NCBI RefSeq assembly: GCF_008710285.1
Contig: NZ_VYQF01000004.1
Location: 290,459 to 354,458 of the forward strand
Direction of reading: 5' to 3'
Length of the DNA: 64,000 bases
Source of the DNA: Ginsengibacter hankyongi
GTDB taxonomy: Bacteria > Bacteroidota > Bacteroidia > Chitinophagales > Chitinophagaceae
Part shown: positions 46,760 through 55,899 of the stretch, one piece after another
How the letters are laid out: every line of letters starts with the position of its first letter
Position numbering within the stretch: the first letter of the stretch is position 1
Notes under the pieces: model-generated
Told to the model about the DNA's origin: nothing
The model's database searches: none
The model's input: only the letters and a program-made list of their open reading frames with translations
Translations under genes and position numbers: made by a program

Positions 46760-49039
46760 ATGAAAAAAACGATTGTGTTCCTGGTGTTTGCTTTTGTTGT
46801 ATCGCTTCACGGTTATACGCAAAGCAACGATGCGAAGATGAAAACTTTCATTGATGCATTAATGAAAAAAATGACGTTGGATGAAAAAATCGGGCAGTTG
46901 AATTTGCCTGGATCAGGCGATATCGTTACGGGACAAGCTGGCAACTCAGATATTGGGAAAAAGATTAAGGAAGGGAAAGTTGGTGGGTTATTCAATATAA
47001 AATCGGAAGCTAAAATTCGTGCCGTACAACAAGTAGCTGTAGACCAAAGCCGCTTAAAAATTCCTTTAATATTCGGTATGGATGTCATTCATGGATATGA
47101 AACTGTTTTCCCGATTCCTTTAGGTTTATCATGTACATGGGATATGGGCCTTATACAAAAATCTGCGTCTATCGCTGCCAGTGAGGCAAGTGCTGATGGC
47201 ATTTGCTGGACGTTTTCTCCAATGGTTGACATTGCCCGTGATCCCCGCTGGGGGCGCATTGCGGAGGGTTCCGGTGAAGATCCGTACCTGGGGTCGCAGA
47301 TTGCCAAGGCAATGGTAAGAGGTTACCAGGGAAATGATCTTACAAAAAATAATACCATCATGGCTTGTGTGAAACACTATGCTTTGTATGGAGCCGCAGA
47401 AGCAGGGCGTGATTACAACACTACAGACATGGGCCATCTTAGAATGTTTAATGAGTATCTGCCTCCTTACAAAGCAGCAGTGGACGCCGGTGCAGGAAGC
47501 GTTATGGCTTCTTTTAATGAAGTGGATGGCGTTCCGGCTACTGCTAATAAATTTTTATTGACAGATGTATTGCGCAAACGCTGGGGGTTTAATGGTTTTG
47601 TAGTTACTGATTATACCGGGATAAACGAAATGGTGGCGCATGGTATTGGCGATTTACAAACCGTTTCGGCAAGAGCTTTGATGGCAGGTATTGATATGGA
47701 TATGGTAGGCGAAGGATTTCTTACAACACTAAAAAAATCTTTGCAACAAGGGAAAGTAACACAACAGCAAATTGATTTCGCCTGTAGAAAAATATTGGAG
47801 GCAAAATACAAATTAGGGTTGTTTGATGATCCTTATCGCTATTGTAATGCAGAAAGAGCGAAGACCGAAATATTTACTGATGCCAACCGTAATGTGGCAA
47901 GGGATATAGCAGCGCAATCTTTTGTGTTATTGAAAAATAATAATGTATTGCCTCTGAAGAAGTCGGGAACAATTGCGTTGATAGGCCCGCTGGCAGATAA
48001 TAAAGAAAATATGCCGGGAACATGGAGTGTTGCTGCTGATTTCTCCAAGGCTGTTTCTGTTTTACAGGGCTTGAAAAATGTAGCAGGTCCTGGGGTAAAT
48101 ATTTTATACGCCAAAGGATCAAATTTATCAGATGATACTTTATTTGAACAAAGAGCCGGCATGTTCGGAAAATCTTTTCAACATGATAACAGGCCCGACC
48201 AGGAAATTATTAATGAAGCATTGGATGTTGCAAACAAAAGTGATGTAATCGTTGCGGCTTTAGGCGAGTCTGCAGAAATGACAGGCGAAAGTTCCAGCAG
48301 GAGTGATATTACAATCCCGGCTGCGCAGGAAAATTTATTGAAAGCTTTGGTGAAAACGGGCAAACCGTTGGTATTGGTTTTATTTACCGGTCGCCCATTG
48401 GCAATTAAATGGGAACAGGATACTGTACCTTCTATTTTAAATGTTTGGTTTGGCGGCACTGAAGCTGGCAATGCTATTGGTGATGTGTTGTTTGGTGATG
48501 TGAATCCTTCCGGAAAACTTACAACAACATGGCCACAGAATGTTGGACAGGTTCCACTTTACTACAATCATAAGAATACAGGTCGTCCGCTCCCGGAAGG
48601 TAAATGGTTTGAGAAATTCCGTTCCAACTATTTGGATGTTTCCAATGATCCGGTATATCCCTTTGGTTTTGGTTTGAGTTATACAAGTTTTAGTTATGGT
48701 GATGTTCAACTCAGCAACAAATCATTAAAAGGAAATCAGACATTAACGGCTTCAGTGAAACTAACGAATACGGGTACCTGGGAAGGAAAAGAAACCGTGC
48801 AACTGTATATAAGAGATGTGGTTGGCAGCATTACCCGCCCCGTAGAAGAGCTAAAAGGATTTCAAAAAATTGATTTAAAAGCCGGGGAATCAAAAACAGT
48901 TTCATTTAAAATAACTCCGGAAGACCTTAAATTTTATAATGGTGATTTAAAATATGATTGGGAACCCGGTGAATTTGTAATTATGATTGGTGCTAATTCG
49001 AGGGATGTTAAATCCGCAAGTATAAATTGGGTAAAATAA
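46760..49039 (+). CDS. GH3 beta-glucosidase, BglX type 1
   Basis: A 759-residue secreted enzyme (signal ending GYTQ) with the three BglX-like domains: TIM barrel with the nucleophile Asp284 in GFVVTDYTGINEM, alpha/beta sandwich (GKPLVLVLFTGRPLAIKWE, GGTEAGNAIGDVLFGDVNPSGKL), and FN3-like domain (TNTGTWEGKETVQLYIRDV). The sequence RWGRIAEGSGEDPYLGS is the usual GH3 motif. Periplasmic release of glucose from beta-gluco-oligosaccharides is expected. GH3 enzymes that use sophorose are known from Bacteroides beside GH144-type genes, which supports a role in finishing beta-1,2-glucan breakdown. A paralogue is at 55900. Confidence 0.94.
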   Translation: MKKTIVFLVFAFVVSLHGYTQSNDAKMKTFIDALMKKMTLDEKIGQLNLPGSGDIVTGQAGNSDIGKKIKEGKVGGLFNIKSEAKIRAVQQVAVDQSRLKIPLIFGMDVIHGYETVFPIPLGLSCTWDMGLIQKSASIAASEASADGICWTFSPMVDIARDPRWGRIAEGSGEDPYLGSQIAKAMVRGYQGNDLTKNNTIMACVKHYALYGAAEAGRDYNTTDMGHLRMFNEYLPPYKAAVDAGAGSVMASFNEVDGVPATANKFLLTDVLRKRWGFNGFVVTDYTGINEMVAHGIGDLQTVSARALMAGIDMDMVGEGFLTTLKKSLQQGKVTQQQIDFACRKILEAKYKLGLFDDPYRYCNAERAKTEIFTDANRNVARDIAAQSFVLLKNNNVLPLKKSGTIALIGPLADNKENMPGTWSVAADFSKAVSVLQGLKNVAGPGVNILYAKGSNLSDDTLFEQRAGMFGKSFQHDNRPDQEIINEALDVANKSDVIVAALGESAEMTGESSSRSDITIPAAQENLLKALVKTGKPLVLVLFTGRPLAIKWEQDTVPSILNVWFGGTEAGNAIGDVLFGDVNPSGKLTTTWPQNVGQVPLYYNHKNTGRPLPEGKWFEKFRSNYLDVSNDPVYPFGFGLSYTSFSYGDVQLSNKSLKGNQTLTASVKLTNTGTWEGKETVQLYIRDVVGSITRPVEELKGFQKIDLKAGESKTVSFKITPEDLKFYNGDLKYDWEPGEFVIMIGANSRDVKSASINWVK

Positions 49040-49079
49040 TTTATCAGGATAAATTTGGAATCCCTTAAAATTCTAATCT

Positions 49080-50528
49080 GTGAATAAATATAAAATATTT
49101 TTTGCTATCATTTTCTGGGGAATCTTCACTCTTCTTTTTGCCTGTTCGAGAGGATCTTTAGGTGGTGGAACGATTGATCCGCCACCACCACCTGTCGGCA
49201 CAAGCGATGTTGATTTTTGGCTAACGAAAAACGATCAATCTGTTTTATTGCAAAAGCAATCAACAGTTCTTGCTTTTGGAACAACCGCAAACTCCAATCC
49301 AAGTATTGACGTGGATACCACGAAAACATATCAAACCATCGATGGATTTGGATTCACTTTAACTGGCGGCAGCGCCTATGTTATTAACCTGCTTAATGCA
49401 ACCGATAGGACCAATTTGCTTAATGAACTTTTCGGTAATGGTGCCAACTCTATAGGGATTAGTTACCTGCGTTTAAGCATTGGCGCCTCCGATTTGAATG
49501 CTTCTGTCTTTAGTTATGATGATCTTGCACAAGGTAATAGGGATTTGAACCTTGATAGTTTTAGTCTTAGTAAGGATACAGTAGATCTTATTCCCATATT
49601 AAAACAAATTGTGGCAATTAATCCGGCAATTAAAATTATCGCAACGCCGTGGAGCCCGCCTGTCTGGATGAAGGATAATAACAGCACCATTGGTGGAAGC
49701 TTGCAGACTAAATATTACGATGTTTACGCAAAATATTTTGTAAAATACATCCAGGCGATGAAAGCTAACGGCATTGGTATAGACGCAATAACGCCGCAAA
49801 ACGAACCTTTAAATCCTGGTAACAATCCGAGCCTTTCAATGTCAGCACAGGCGCAAATCAATTTTATAAAAAATAATCTTGGCCCTGCATTTCAAGCTGC
49901 GGGCCTTACGACAAAAATCATTATTTATGATCATAATTGCGATCATCCTGATTATCCTGTTTCGGTGTTAAGTGATCCGGCAGCAAATGCATTTATCAAT
50001 GGATCAGCGTTTCACTTGTATGCAGGTGATATTAGTGCGATGTCAACGGTGCATGCTGCATTTCCTGATAAGGCTTTATACTTCACGGAACAATACACTT
50101 CCTCAACCGGTAGGTTCGGCGGTGATTTAAAATGGCATTTAAAAAATGTAATTATAGGTTCCATGCGTAATTGGAGCCGTGTTGCATTAGAATGGAATTT
50201 AGCTAACGATCCAACGTTTAATCCACATACGTCTGGCGGATGTGATCAGTGTAAAGGCGCACTTACATTGGGTGGAACAATAACCAGGAATGTTGGATAT
50301 TATATTGTTGCGCATGCTTCAAAATTTGTTCCGGCTGGTTCTGTGCGCATAGGAAGCAATATAACAGGAAGTTTACAGAATGTTGCATTTAAAACTCCTG
50401 CGGGGAAAAAGGTCTTAATTGTTGAGAATGATGGAGCATCAGATGCAACTTTTAATATTCGGTTTAATAATAAATGGACTGCAACTACTTTAGCGGCTGG
50501 TGCAGCCGGTACTTATATATGGAATTAA
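49080..50528 (+). CDS. GH30 beta-glycosidase lipoprotein
   Basis: A 482-residue lipoprotein (LLFAC, Cys22; then a PPPPP linker). The start is a GTG at 49080, since no ATG is placed to give the signal. GH30 features: TIDGFGFTLTGGSAY, SYLRLSIGASDL, TPWSPPVWMKDN, the acid/base Glu242 in TPQNEPL and the nucleophile Glu337 in LYFTEQY. The C-terminal beta domain is short (RIGSNITGSLQNVAFKTP). GH30 members include endo-beta-1,6-glucanases and glucosylceramidases; the lipid anchor and glucan neighbours favour a surface beta-1,6-glucanase, but this is inference. It is 40 bp from the GH3 and 27 bp from the next GH30. Confidence 0.92.
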   Translation: MNKYKIFFAIIFWGIFTLLFACSRGSLGGGTIDPPPPPVGTSDVDFWLTKNDQSVLLQKQSTVLAFGTTANSNPSIDVDTTKTYQTIDGFGFTLTGGSAYVINLLNATDRTNLLNELFGNGANSIGISYLRLSIGASDLNASVFSYDDLAQGNRDLNLDSFSLSKDTVDLIPILKQIVAINPAIKIIATPWSPPVWMKDNNSTIGGSLQTKYYDVYAKYFVKYIQAMKANGIGIDAITPQNEPLNPGNNPSLSMSAQAQINFIKNNLGPAFQAAGLTTKIIIYDHNCDHPDYPVSVLSDPAANAFINGSAFHLYAGDISAMSTVHAAFPDKALYFTEQYTSSTGRFGGDLKWHLKNVIIGSMRNWSRVALEWNLANDPTFNPHTSGGCDQCKGALTLGGTITRNVGYYIVAHASKFVPAGSVRIGSNITGSLQNVAFKTPAGKKVLIVENDGASDATFNIRFNNKWTATTLAAGAAGTYIWN

Positions 50529-50555
50529 TTTATTCAAAAATTTAATTTACGAAAC

Positions 50556-52022
50556 ATGAAAAAGTTTCTTTTATTTTCTGCTCTCACATCCGTAAATTTT
50601 GTTTTTGCCCAAAGCAATAGGGTTACTATTAAGGCAAAACCTACTGGCACTGCAGGCAAAAAAGTAATTGTGTATACAACGGCAGATAATACCTCCTTCC
50701 GGCTTTCACCAACAGATACCGTTACGTTCAAACACATGGGCCAGCCTTTTGAAACACAGGTTTGCGTATTTGTGGATCCGGCAAAAACTTTTCAAACCAT
50801 ACTTGGAATCGGGGGCGCATTAACAGATGCATCTGCGGAAACATTTGCCAAACTACCTAAACACAAGCAACAGGAGTTATTAAAAGCCTATTACGATGTA
50901 AATAACGGTATAGGTTATACGCTGGCGAGAACCAATATTCAAAGTTGTGATTTCAGCAGCGGCAGTTACAGCTACGTGAAAGAGGGCGATAAGGATTTAA
51001 AGACCTTCAGTGTTGCGCATGACGAGCAATACAAAATTCCATTGATTAAGGATGCTATTGCAGCAGCAGGCGGCAAGCTTACTTTATTTGCAAGCCCATG
51101 GAGCCCGCCGGCATTTATGAAAGACAACAATGATATGTTGCATGGTGGAAAATTAAAACCGGAATATTATCAAAACTGGGCAAACTTTTATGGCAAATTT
51201 ATTAATGCATATAAAAAAGAGGGGATACCGGTCTGGGGAATTACAATACAGAATGAACCAATGGCAAAGCAAACCTGGGAGTCCTGCATTTATACTGCTG
51301 AAGAAGAAAGGGATTTCCTGAAAAATTATCTCGGGCCAACCATGCAAAGAAATGGCCTGGGGGATAAGAAAATAATTATTTGGGATCATAACCGAGATCT
51401 TCTTTATCAGCGTGCAAGTACATTGCTCGAAGACCCCGCAGCAGCCAAATACGCGTGGGGAATAGGTTTTCACTGGTATGAAGACTGGAGTGGCGGCGAC
51501 CAGGTTTTTGATAACGTTAAGCGCGTACACGAAAGTTTCCCCGGTAAAAATTTAATGTTTACAGAGGGCTGCACGTTTCCTTTTAAATTAGAGCAGGCTG
51601 GTGATTGGAAAATTGGAGAGCGCTATGGCCGTTCTATGATCCATGATTTTAACGACGGAACAGTTGGATGGACAGACTGGAATATCCTGGTGGATGAGCA
51701 GGGAGGACCAAATCATGTTGGCAATTTTTGTTTTGCTCCTGTAATAGGCAACACAAAAACCGGCGAGCTGATTTATACAAATGAATATTATTACATTGGT
51801 CATTTTTCAAAATTTGTTCGGCCTGGTGCAAAGAGAATAAGTGCGGCGCCAAGCAGGAGCCCATTACAAACAACAGCTTTTATAAATAAAGATGGAAAAA
51901 TAGCAGTGATTGTAATGAACCAGACTGATCAGAAAATTGATTACAATCTTTGGATAAAAGGTGATGCTGCCCAGGTAACAAGTTTGCCGCATTCGATCGC
52001 CACGTTGGTTTTTAACAGGTGA
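50556..52022 (+). CDS. GH30 beta-glycosidase, secreted
   Basis: A 488-residue exported enzyme with a cleavable signal (MKKFLLFSALTSVNFVFAQ). GH30 features: TFQTILGIGGALTDASAETF, ASPWSPPAFMKDN, acid/base Glu234 in GITIQNEPMAKQTWESC, nucleophile Glu337 in LMFTEGC. It is closer to the glucosylceramidase-like GH30 group (WGIGFHWYEDW, GTVGWTDWNILVDEQGGPNHVGN) than its neighbour. Because of that split, the two GH30 genes probably are not redundant: one at the surface, one in the periplasm. It ends the degradative run; a repeat-bearing gap follows. Confidence 0.93.
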   Translation: MKKFLLFSALTSVNFVFAQSNRVTIKAKPTGTAGKKVIVYTTADNTSFRLSPTDTVTFKHMGQPFETQVCVFVDPAKTFQTILGIGGALTDASAETFAKLPKHKQQELLKAYYDVNNGIGYTLARTNIQSCDFSSGSYSYVKEGDKDLKTFSVAHDEQYKIPLIKDAIAAAGGKLTLFASPWSPPAFMKDNNDMLHGGKLKPEYYQNWANFYGKFINAYKKEGIPVWGITIQNEPMAKQTWESCIYTAEEERDFLKNYLGPTMQRNGLGDKKIIIWDHNRDLLYQRASTLLEDPAAAKYAWGIGFHWYEDWSGGDQVFDNVKRVHESFPGKNLMFTEGCTFPFKLEQAGDWKIGERYGRSMIHDFNDGTVGWTDWNILVDEQGGPNHVGNFCFAPVIGNTKTGELIYTNEYYYIGHFSKFVRPGAKRISAAPSRSPLQTTAFINKDGKIAVIVMNQTDQKIDYNLWIKGDAAQVTSLPHSIATLVFNR

Positions 52023-52367
52023 ATGTAGTCAATAGGTTTTGGTAGTTTTCATCGAATACAAAAACTTCTGTCACCCTGAGCTTATTGAAGGGGAGAAAGT
52101 TTCGTTTGAGAATGATTAACCCGACGAACGATGAAATTAACTATATCATAAATTACGGTGATGAATGATTCTTCAGTTGATTGATCGCGTATTAGAAAAC
52201 GGTGAAAGACTTTCGGGGATTTGAGACTCGGTTTAGCTGTTTCTGCAAAGGATTGATAAAGGCAATAAAGTAACCAGCGTATTTGAAGCGTTGGCGTTTA
52301 GCAGCGTTGCTTTTTTAATTGCGTGTACGCCTAATAGTAAGCTGCACTAAACTGCGCAGGTGAAATC
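52023..52367. other. Intergenic region (345 bp) between convergent genes
   Basis: Holds a CTTGTCGAAGG-type repeat copy near 52069. The rest is not clearly coding. A plus-strand stretch from about 52253 to 52350 reads without stops (IDKGNKVTSVFEALAF) and could be the decayed end of a gene, but it has no start and no recognised relative. Confidence 0.4.
52069..52092. repeat. Dispersed intergenic repeat copy (degraded)
   Basis: TGTCACCCTGAGCTTATTGA (52069-52088) then AGGG. Two or three bases differ from the common CCTGAGCTTGTCGAAGG core. It is near the end of the GH30 gene. Confidence 0.7.
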
Positions 52368-53225
52368 TTATTTATCCACATCATAGCTTAATGCGGCTGC
52401 GCCCAAAATACCACTGTTCTCCAGGTCAGAAACTTCAATCTTTATGTGTTCAAGTGCTTTTTGAAATCCAAATGTTTTAATTTGCCGCCACATGGTTGCA
52501 GAGAAATATGGAAACGCATAACGTACAGAGCCGCCAATAACAATTAACTCAACATCCAAAGCATACAACATCATTTTAATGGCATTGCCAAGGTGTTTTC
52601 CCATTTCTTCATACATTCCGATTGCTGCGACATTTCCATTTTTTGCATTTTTAAAGACTTCTTCACCGTTGATCTGATAAACGTTTTCGAAAAATTGCCC
52701 GCTGGCATAATACTCCACTGTTTTATCTAAGTGTTCGATCATTCCAAATTCACCCGCGCCTCCATTTTTGCCGGGGAATAATTTTTTATTAATTATGATG
52801 CCGGAGCCAAGGCCTGTACCCAGCGTTAAGCCAATCAATGAATGGTATCCTTTGCCTTTTCCAAAATAATATTCACCAAGCGCAAAACAATTCGCATCAT
52901 TTTCAACATATACAGGAATGTTATAACGCTCCTCCATTAATTTTTGTAAGGGTATTTTTTTCCACGAAGGAATGTAAACAACATCATAAACCATTTGTTC
53001 TTCAGTATTAACAAGCCCCGGAACTCCTATGCCTATGGATGATACGTCCGGATTGATAAGTTCATCAGTAATTTGAAATAACTGCTCCAAAACTTCGCTT
53101 GCGCTTACCTGTGAGTTTATCCGTTTTGAAATAATTTCATGCAACTTATTTTCACTAACAATTCCGGCACGTACATTGGTGCCACCCATATCAATCCCTA
53201 TAATATTTTTCTTATTCATTTTCAT
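52368..53225 (-). CDS. ROK-family sugar kinase
   Basis: A 285-residue cytoplasmic kinase. The ATP-binding IIGIDMGGTNVRAGIV (8-23), the catalytic Asp in YVENDANCFALGEYYFGKGK, and the LTLGTGLGSGIIIN segment identify ROK. The CxCGxxGC zinc motif of many ROK proteins is missing; FGMIEHLDKTVEYYASGQ occupies its place. Likely substrates are glucose or N-acetylhexosamines. It starts inside the 3' end of the isomerase gene (14-bp overlap), so translation is coupled. In context it could phosphorylate glucose from the beta-glucan or an amino sugar handled by its partner. Confidence 0.92.
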   Translation of the reverse strand: MKMNKKNIIGIDMGGTNVRAGIVSENKLHEIISKRINSQVSASEVLEQLFQITDELINPDVSSIGIGVPGLVNTEEQMVYDVVYIPSWKKIPLQKLMEERYNIPVYVENDANCFALGEYYFGKGKGYHSLIGLTLGTGLGSGIIINKKLFPGKNGGAGEFGMIEHLDKTVEYYASGQFFENVYQINGEEVFKNAKNGNVAAIGMYEEMGKHLGNAIKMMLYALDVELIVIGGSVRYAFPYFSATMWRQIKTFGFQKALEHIKIEVSDLENSGILGAAALSYDVDK

Positions 53226-53952
53226 TTCTTGTAATAAGTGAAGCTGCTTCTTTTTCTAAGTAAATATCGATTTTCTTATGATTAAGCAATAAAGTCGCAG
53301 GCAATTGCGGGGATGCCTCCGCCTCTAACATTTTTTTGATGATGCCGGCTTTTTTAGTTCCGCTTGCCAATAACATTATAAAAGCTGCTTTTTGTAAAGA
53401 GGCTAATCCTAACGTGAGGCCCTTTGAAAGTTGCTGCTCGTTTTTAAAATATTTTTGCCCCACCAATTGCGTCATGGTATCAATATCTGCTATATGTGAA
53501 AATAGTTCAGGGTCAGTTCCAGGTTCATTCATGCCCACGTGGCCATTCATCCCAAGTCCAACAATAGCCACATCGATGCCTCCCATTAACGAAATATAAT
53601 CCTCAACTCTATCGCAATCTGTCTGTAGGTCTTTTGCTCTTCCATCAAAAAAAATAATTTTATCCCCTGCAATTTGTAAAGGATAAAACAAATCATTATT
53701 TAAATGATACCTGCAGCTTCCTTCATCGTTGCCATTCATGCCCGCCCATTCGTCAAGGCCTATAAAATGCCAGTTAGAAACGTCAATTTGTTTTTCATGA
53801 ACCTGGCTTATTAATTCTTTATACATGCCTTTGGGCGTATCTCCTGAAGCGGCACAAATCACCGGGTTTTCAAGGGGTAATATGAATTCCAATAAATCAT
53901 TTACACATTTTTCAGACATGGATTTGTAAGATTCTTCCACTATTATTTGCAT
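53212..53952 (-). CDS. Glucosamine/galactosamine-6-phosphate isomerase-family protein
   Basis: A 246-residue cytoplasmic NagB-fold protein from the ATG at 53952 (MQIIVEESYKSMSEK). A longer frame begins at 54009, but its extra 19 residues do not look conserved. Motifs: CAASGDTPKGMY (phosphate loop), FIGLDEWAGMNGNDEGS (Asp67, Glu68) and VGLGMNGHVGMNEPG (131-145). The His138 and Glu143 of the NagB active site are present, but the Asp three bases before in NagB is Asn136 here, as in galactosamine-6-phosphate isomerase-like members. It may be an isomerase/deaminase of hexosamine-6-phosphate or a 6-phosphogluconolactonase relative. It is coupled to the ROK kinase, which suggests sequential kinase and isomerase steps. 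Confidence 0.88.
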   Translation of the reverse strand: MQIIVEESYKSMSEKCVNDLLEFILPLENPVICAASGDTPKGMYKELISQVHEKQIDVSNWHFIGLDEWAGMNGNDEGSCRYHLNNDLFYPLQIAGDKIIFFDGRAKDLQTDCDRVEDYISLMGGIDVAIVGLGMNGHVGMNEPGTDPELFSHIADIDTMTQLVGQKYFKNEQQLSKGLTLGLASLQKAAFIMLLASGTKKAGIIKKMLEAEASPQLPATLLLNHKKIDIYLEKEAASLITRNENE

Positions 53953-54127
53953 TGCGGGTATTTTTAAAAATGATTTATTTTTTATAGAACAAAGTAAGAA
54001 GTTTACCACAAAATTGAAACTAATCTTCTATAGAATTTTGTTTTTTATGTAGGATAAATATTATTGATGCACTTTTAAAAATTGGTTTAACTTGAAGGTG
54101 TGATTATCTGATATAAAATTTTTTACG

Positions 54128-55861
54128 ATGCCTGGTGATTCATTAAATGTAAATATTAATTCCGGTGGATTGCAAAAAAATACTTTCGATGCAATCGTTA
54201 TTGGTTCCGGCATCAGCGGGGGCTGGGCTGCCAAAGAACTTTGTGAGCATGGATTAAAAACTTTAGTTCTTGAAAGAGGAAGAAATGTAATGCACAACAA
54301 AGACTACCCTACAGCAACCATGAGGCCATGGGAATTTAAGCATCGTGGCCAGATGACTGAAAAATTTAAGGAAGAAAATCCTTTAATAACGCAAGCTGCA
54401 GGTTTCGATGAATCAACAGCCCATTTTTTTATAAAGGATAACGATCACCCGTACGTGCAGCAAAAACCGTTTGAATGGATTCGTGGTTACCAGGTTGGTG
54501 GCAAATCATTAATATGGGGAAGGGCTTGTCCGCGTTGGAGTAAATATGAATTCATCAATCCTGCAAAATATGGATATGGAATTGAATGGCCAATAGCCTA
54601 TGATGATATTGCGCCATGGTATTCGCATGTTGAAACGTTTGCCGGCATTTGCGGAAATAAAGATGGAATCGAATCAATGCCTGACGGAGAATACCTTCCT
54701 CCATTCGAATTTAATTGTGCTGAAAAAGATATAAAGCAAAAATTAGAATCGAAATATAAAGACCGCTTTATGATACAGGGACGGTGGGCACAATTATCAG
54801 AGCCTAAAGATATTCACCTGAAACAGGGCCGGGGGCAATGCCAGGCGAGAGACTTATGTATGCGGGGATGCCCGTTTGGCGGCTATTTTAGTTCCAACTC
54901 ATCCACGCTGCCATGGGCTGAAAGAACAGGAAATTTAACGATACGACCTTTCTCTGTGGTTCATTCAATTATTTATGATGAACAAAAACTAAAAGCAGTT
55001 GGTGTGAGAATTATTGATACAAACACACAAGAGAGCACTGATTATTTTGCAAGAATAATTTTTGTAAATGCATCTGCATTAAATACAAATCTCATTTTAA
55101 TGAATTCCACATCCAATCGTTTTCCAAATGGCTTTGGAAATGATAATGGATTGTTAGGTAAGTATGTTTGTTTTCAAAACTACCGTGGTTCCGTTGGCGG
55201 CGATGTGGATGGTTATTTGGACAAATATTATTATGGCCGAAGAACCGCCGAATGTATGGTGCCCAACTTCAGAAATATTCATAAAAATGATATGGATTTT
55301 GTTGGTGGTTATATGGCTTTTACGGCCTGCTATCGTGCCAATGAAAATGCAGGAGGCGTTGCGGAACAAATTGGTGGAACTTATAAAGATGCATTAGCTG
55401 AAGCAGGCCCTTGGGGAATGTATATGTATATGCAGGGGGAAACCATTCCTAAAGAAACAAATTATGTTGCGTTGAGTAAGGATAAAAAAGATGGATGGGG
55501 AATACCCTTATTAGTAACCAATGTTGATTATGATGATAATGATGAGAAACTATTAAAAGATTTTTTAACACAAGCAAGTGAAATGCTGGATGCAAGTGAT
55601 GTAAAAAATATTACACAACACGATAATCATTGGGCGCCCGGCCGGGATATACATGAGATGGGCGCATGTAGGATGGGAAAGGATCCTAAAACATCTTTAT
55701 TGAATGAGAATAACCAGTTTCATAGTTGTAAAAATGTTTTTGTTACTGATGGCGCCTGTATGACGAGCACAGCCAATCAAAGCCCTTCCATTTTGTATAT
55801 GGCGTTAACAGCAAGAGCTGTCAATTATGCAATTGATGAAATGAAGAAAGGGAATTTATAA
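54128..55861 (+). CDS. GMC-family FAD-dependent sugar oxidoreductase
   Basis: A 577-residue flavoprotein without obvious signal peptide. FAD-binding DAIVIGSGISGGWAAKEL (GSGISGG 26-32), LVLERG (Glu49), YQVGGKSLIWGRACPRW. Active-site pair His509 (IHEMGACRMG) and Asn550 (TANQSPSILYMALTA). A cysteine set C-x5-C-x3-C (238, 244, 248; CQARDLCMRGC) resembles the Fe-S ligand regions known in some bacterial GMC glucose or glucoside dehydrogenases, though this is not proven here. Relatives oxidise sugars or glycosides, often at C3. The small partner subunit usually encoded next to such enzymes is absent; a GH3 gene follows after 38 bp. Divergent from the isomerase/ROK operon. Confidence 0.9.
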   Translation: MPGDSLNVNINSGGLQKNTFDAIVIGSGISGGWAAKELCEHGLKTLVLERGRNVMHNKDYPTATMRPWEFKHRGQMTEKFKEENPLITQAAGFDESTAHFFIKDNDHPYVQQKPFEWIRGYQVGGKSLIWGRACPRWSKYEFINPAKYGYGIEWPIAYDDIAPWYSHVETFAGICGNKDGIESMPDGEYLPPFEFNCAEKDIKQKLESKYKDRFMIQGRWAQLSEPKDIHLKQGRGQCQARDLCMRGCPFGGYFSSNSSTLPWAERTGNLTIRPFSVVHSIIYDEQKLKAVGVRIIDTNTQESTDYFARIIFVNASALNTNLILMNSTSNRFPNGFGNDNGLLGKYVCFQNYRGSVGGDVDGYLDKYYYGRRTAECMVPNFRNIHKNDMDFVGGYMAFTACYRANENAGGVAEQIGGTYKDALAEAGPWGMYMYMQGETIPKETNYVALSKDKKDGWGIPLLVTNVDYDDNDEKLLKDFLTQASEMLDASDVKNITQHDNHWAPGRDIHEMGACRMGKDPKTSLLNENNQFHSCKNVFVTDGACMTSTANQSPSILYMALTARAVNYAIDEMKKGNL

Positions 55862-55899
55862 TTATTTATTAAAACCTGTTAATCTCTCTAAAATATTAT

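Noticed and set aside
51153..51530. 125-codon minus-strand frame inside the second GH30
   Set aside because: Antisense to a gene with intact catalytic motifs.
52150..52357. Possible gene remnant in the 345-bp gap
   Set aside because: Several frames with stops and only a 32-codon open stretch; no recognised relative, so not called a pseudogene.
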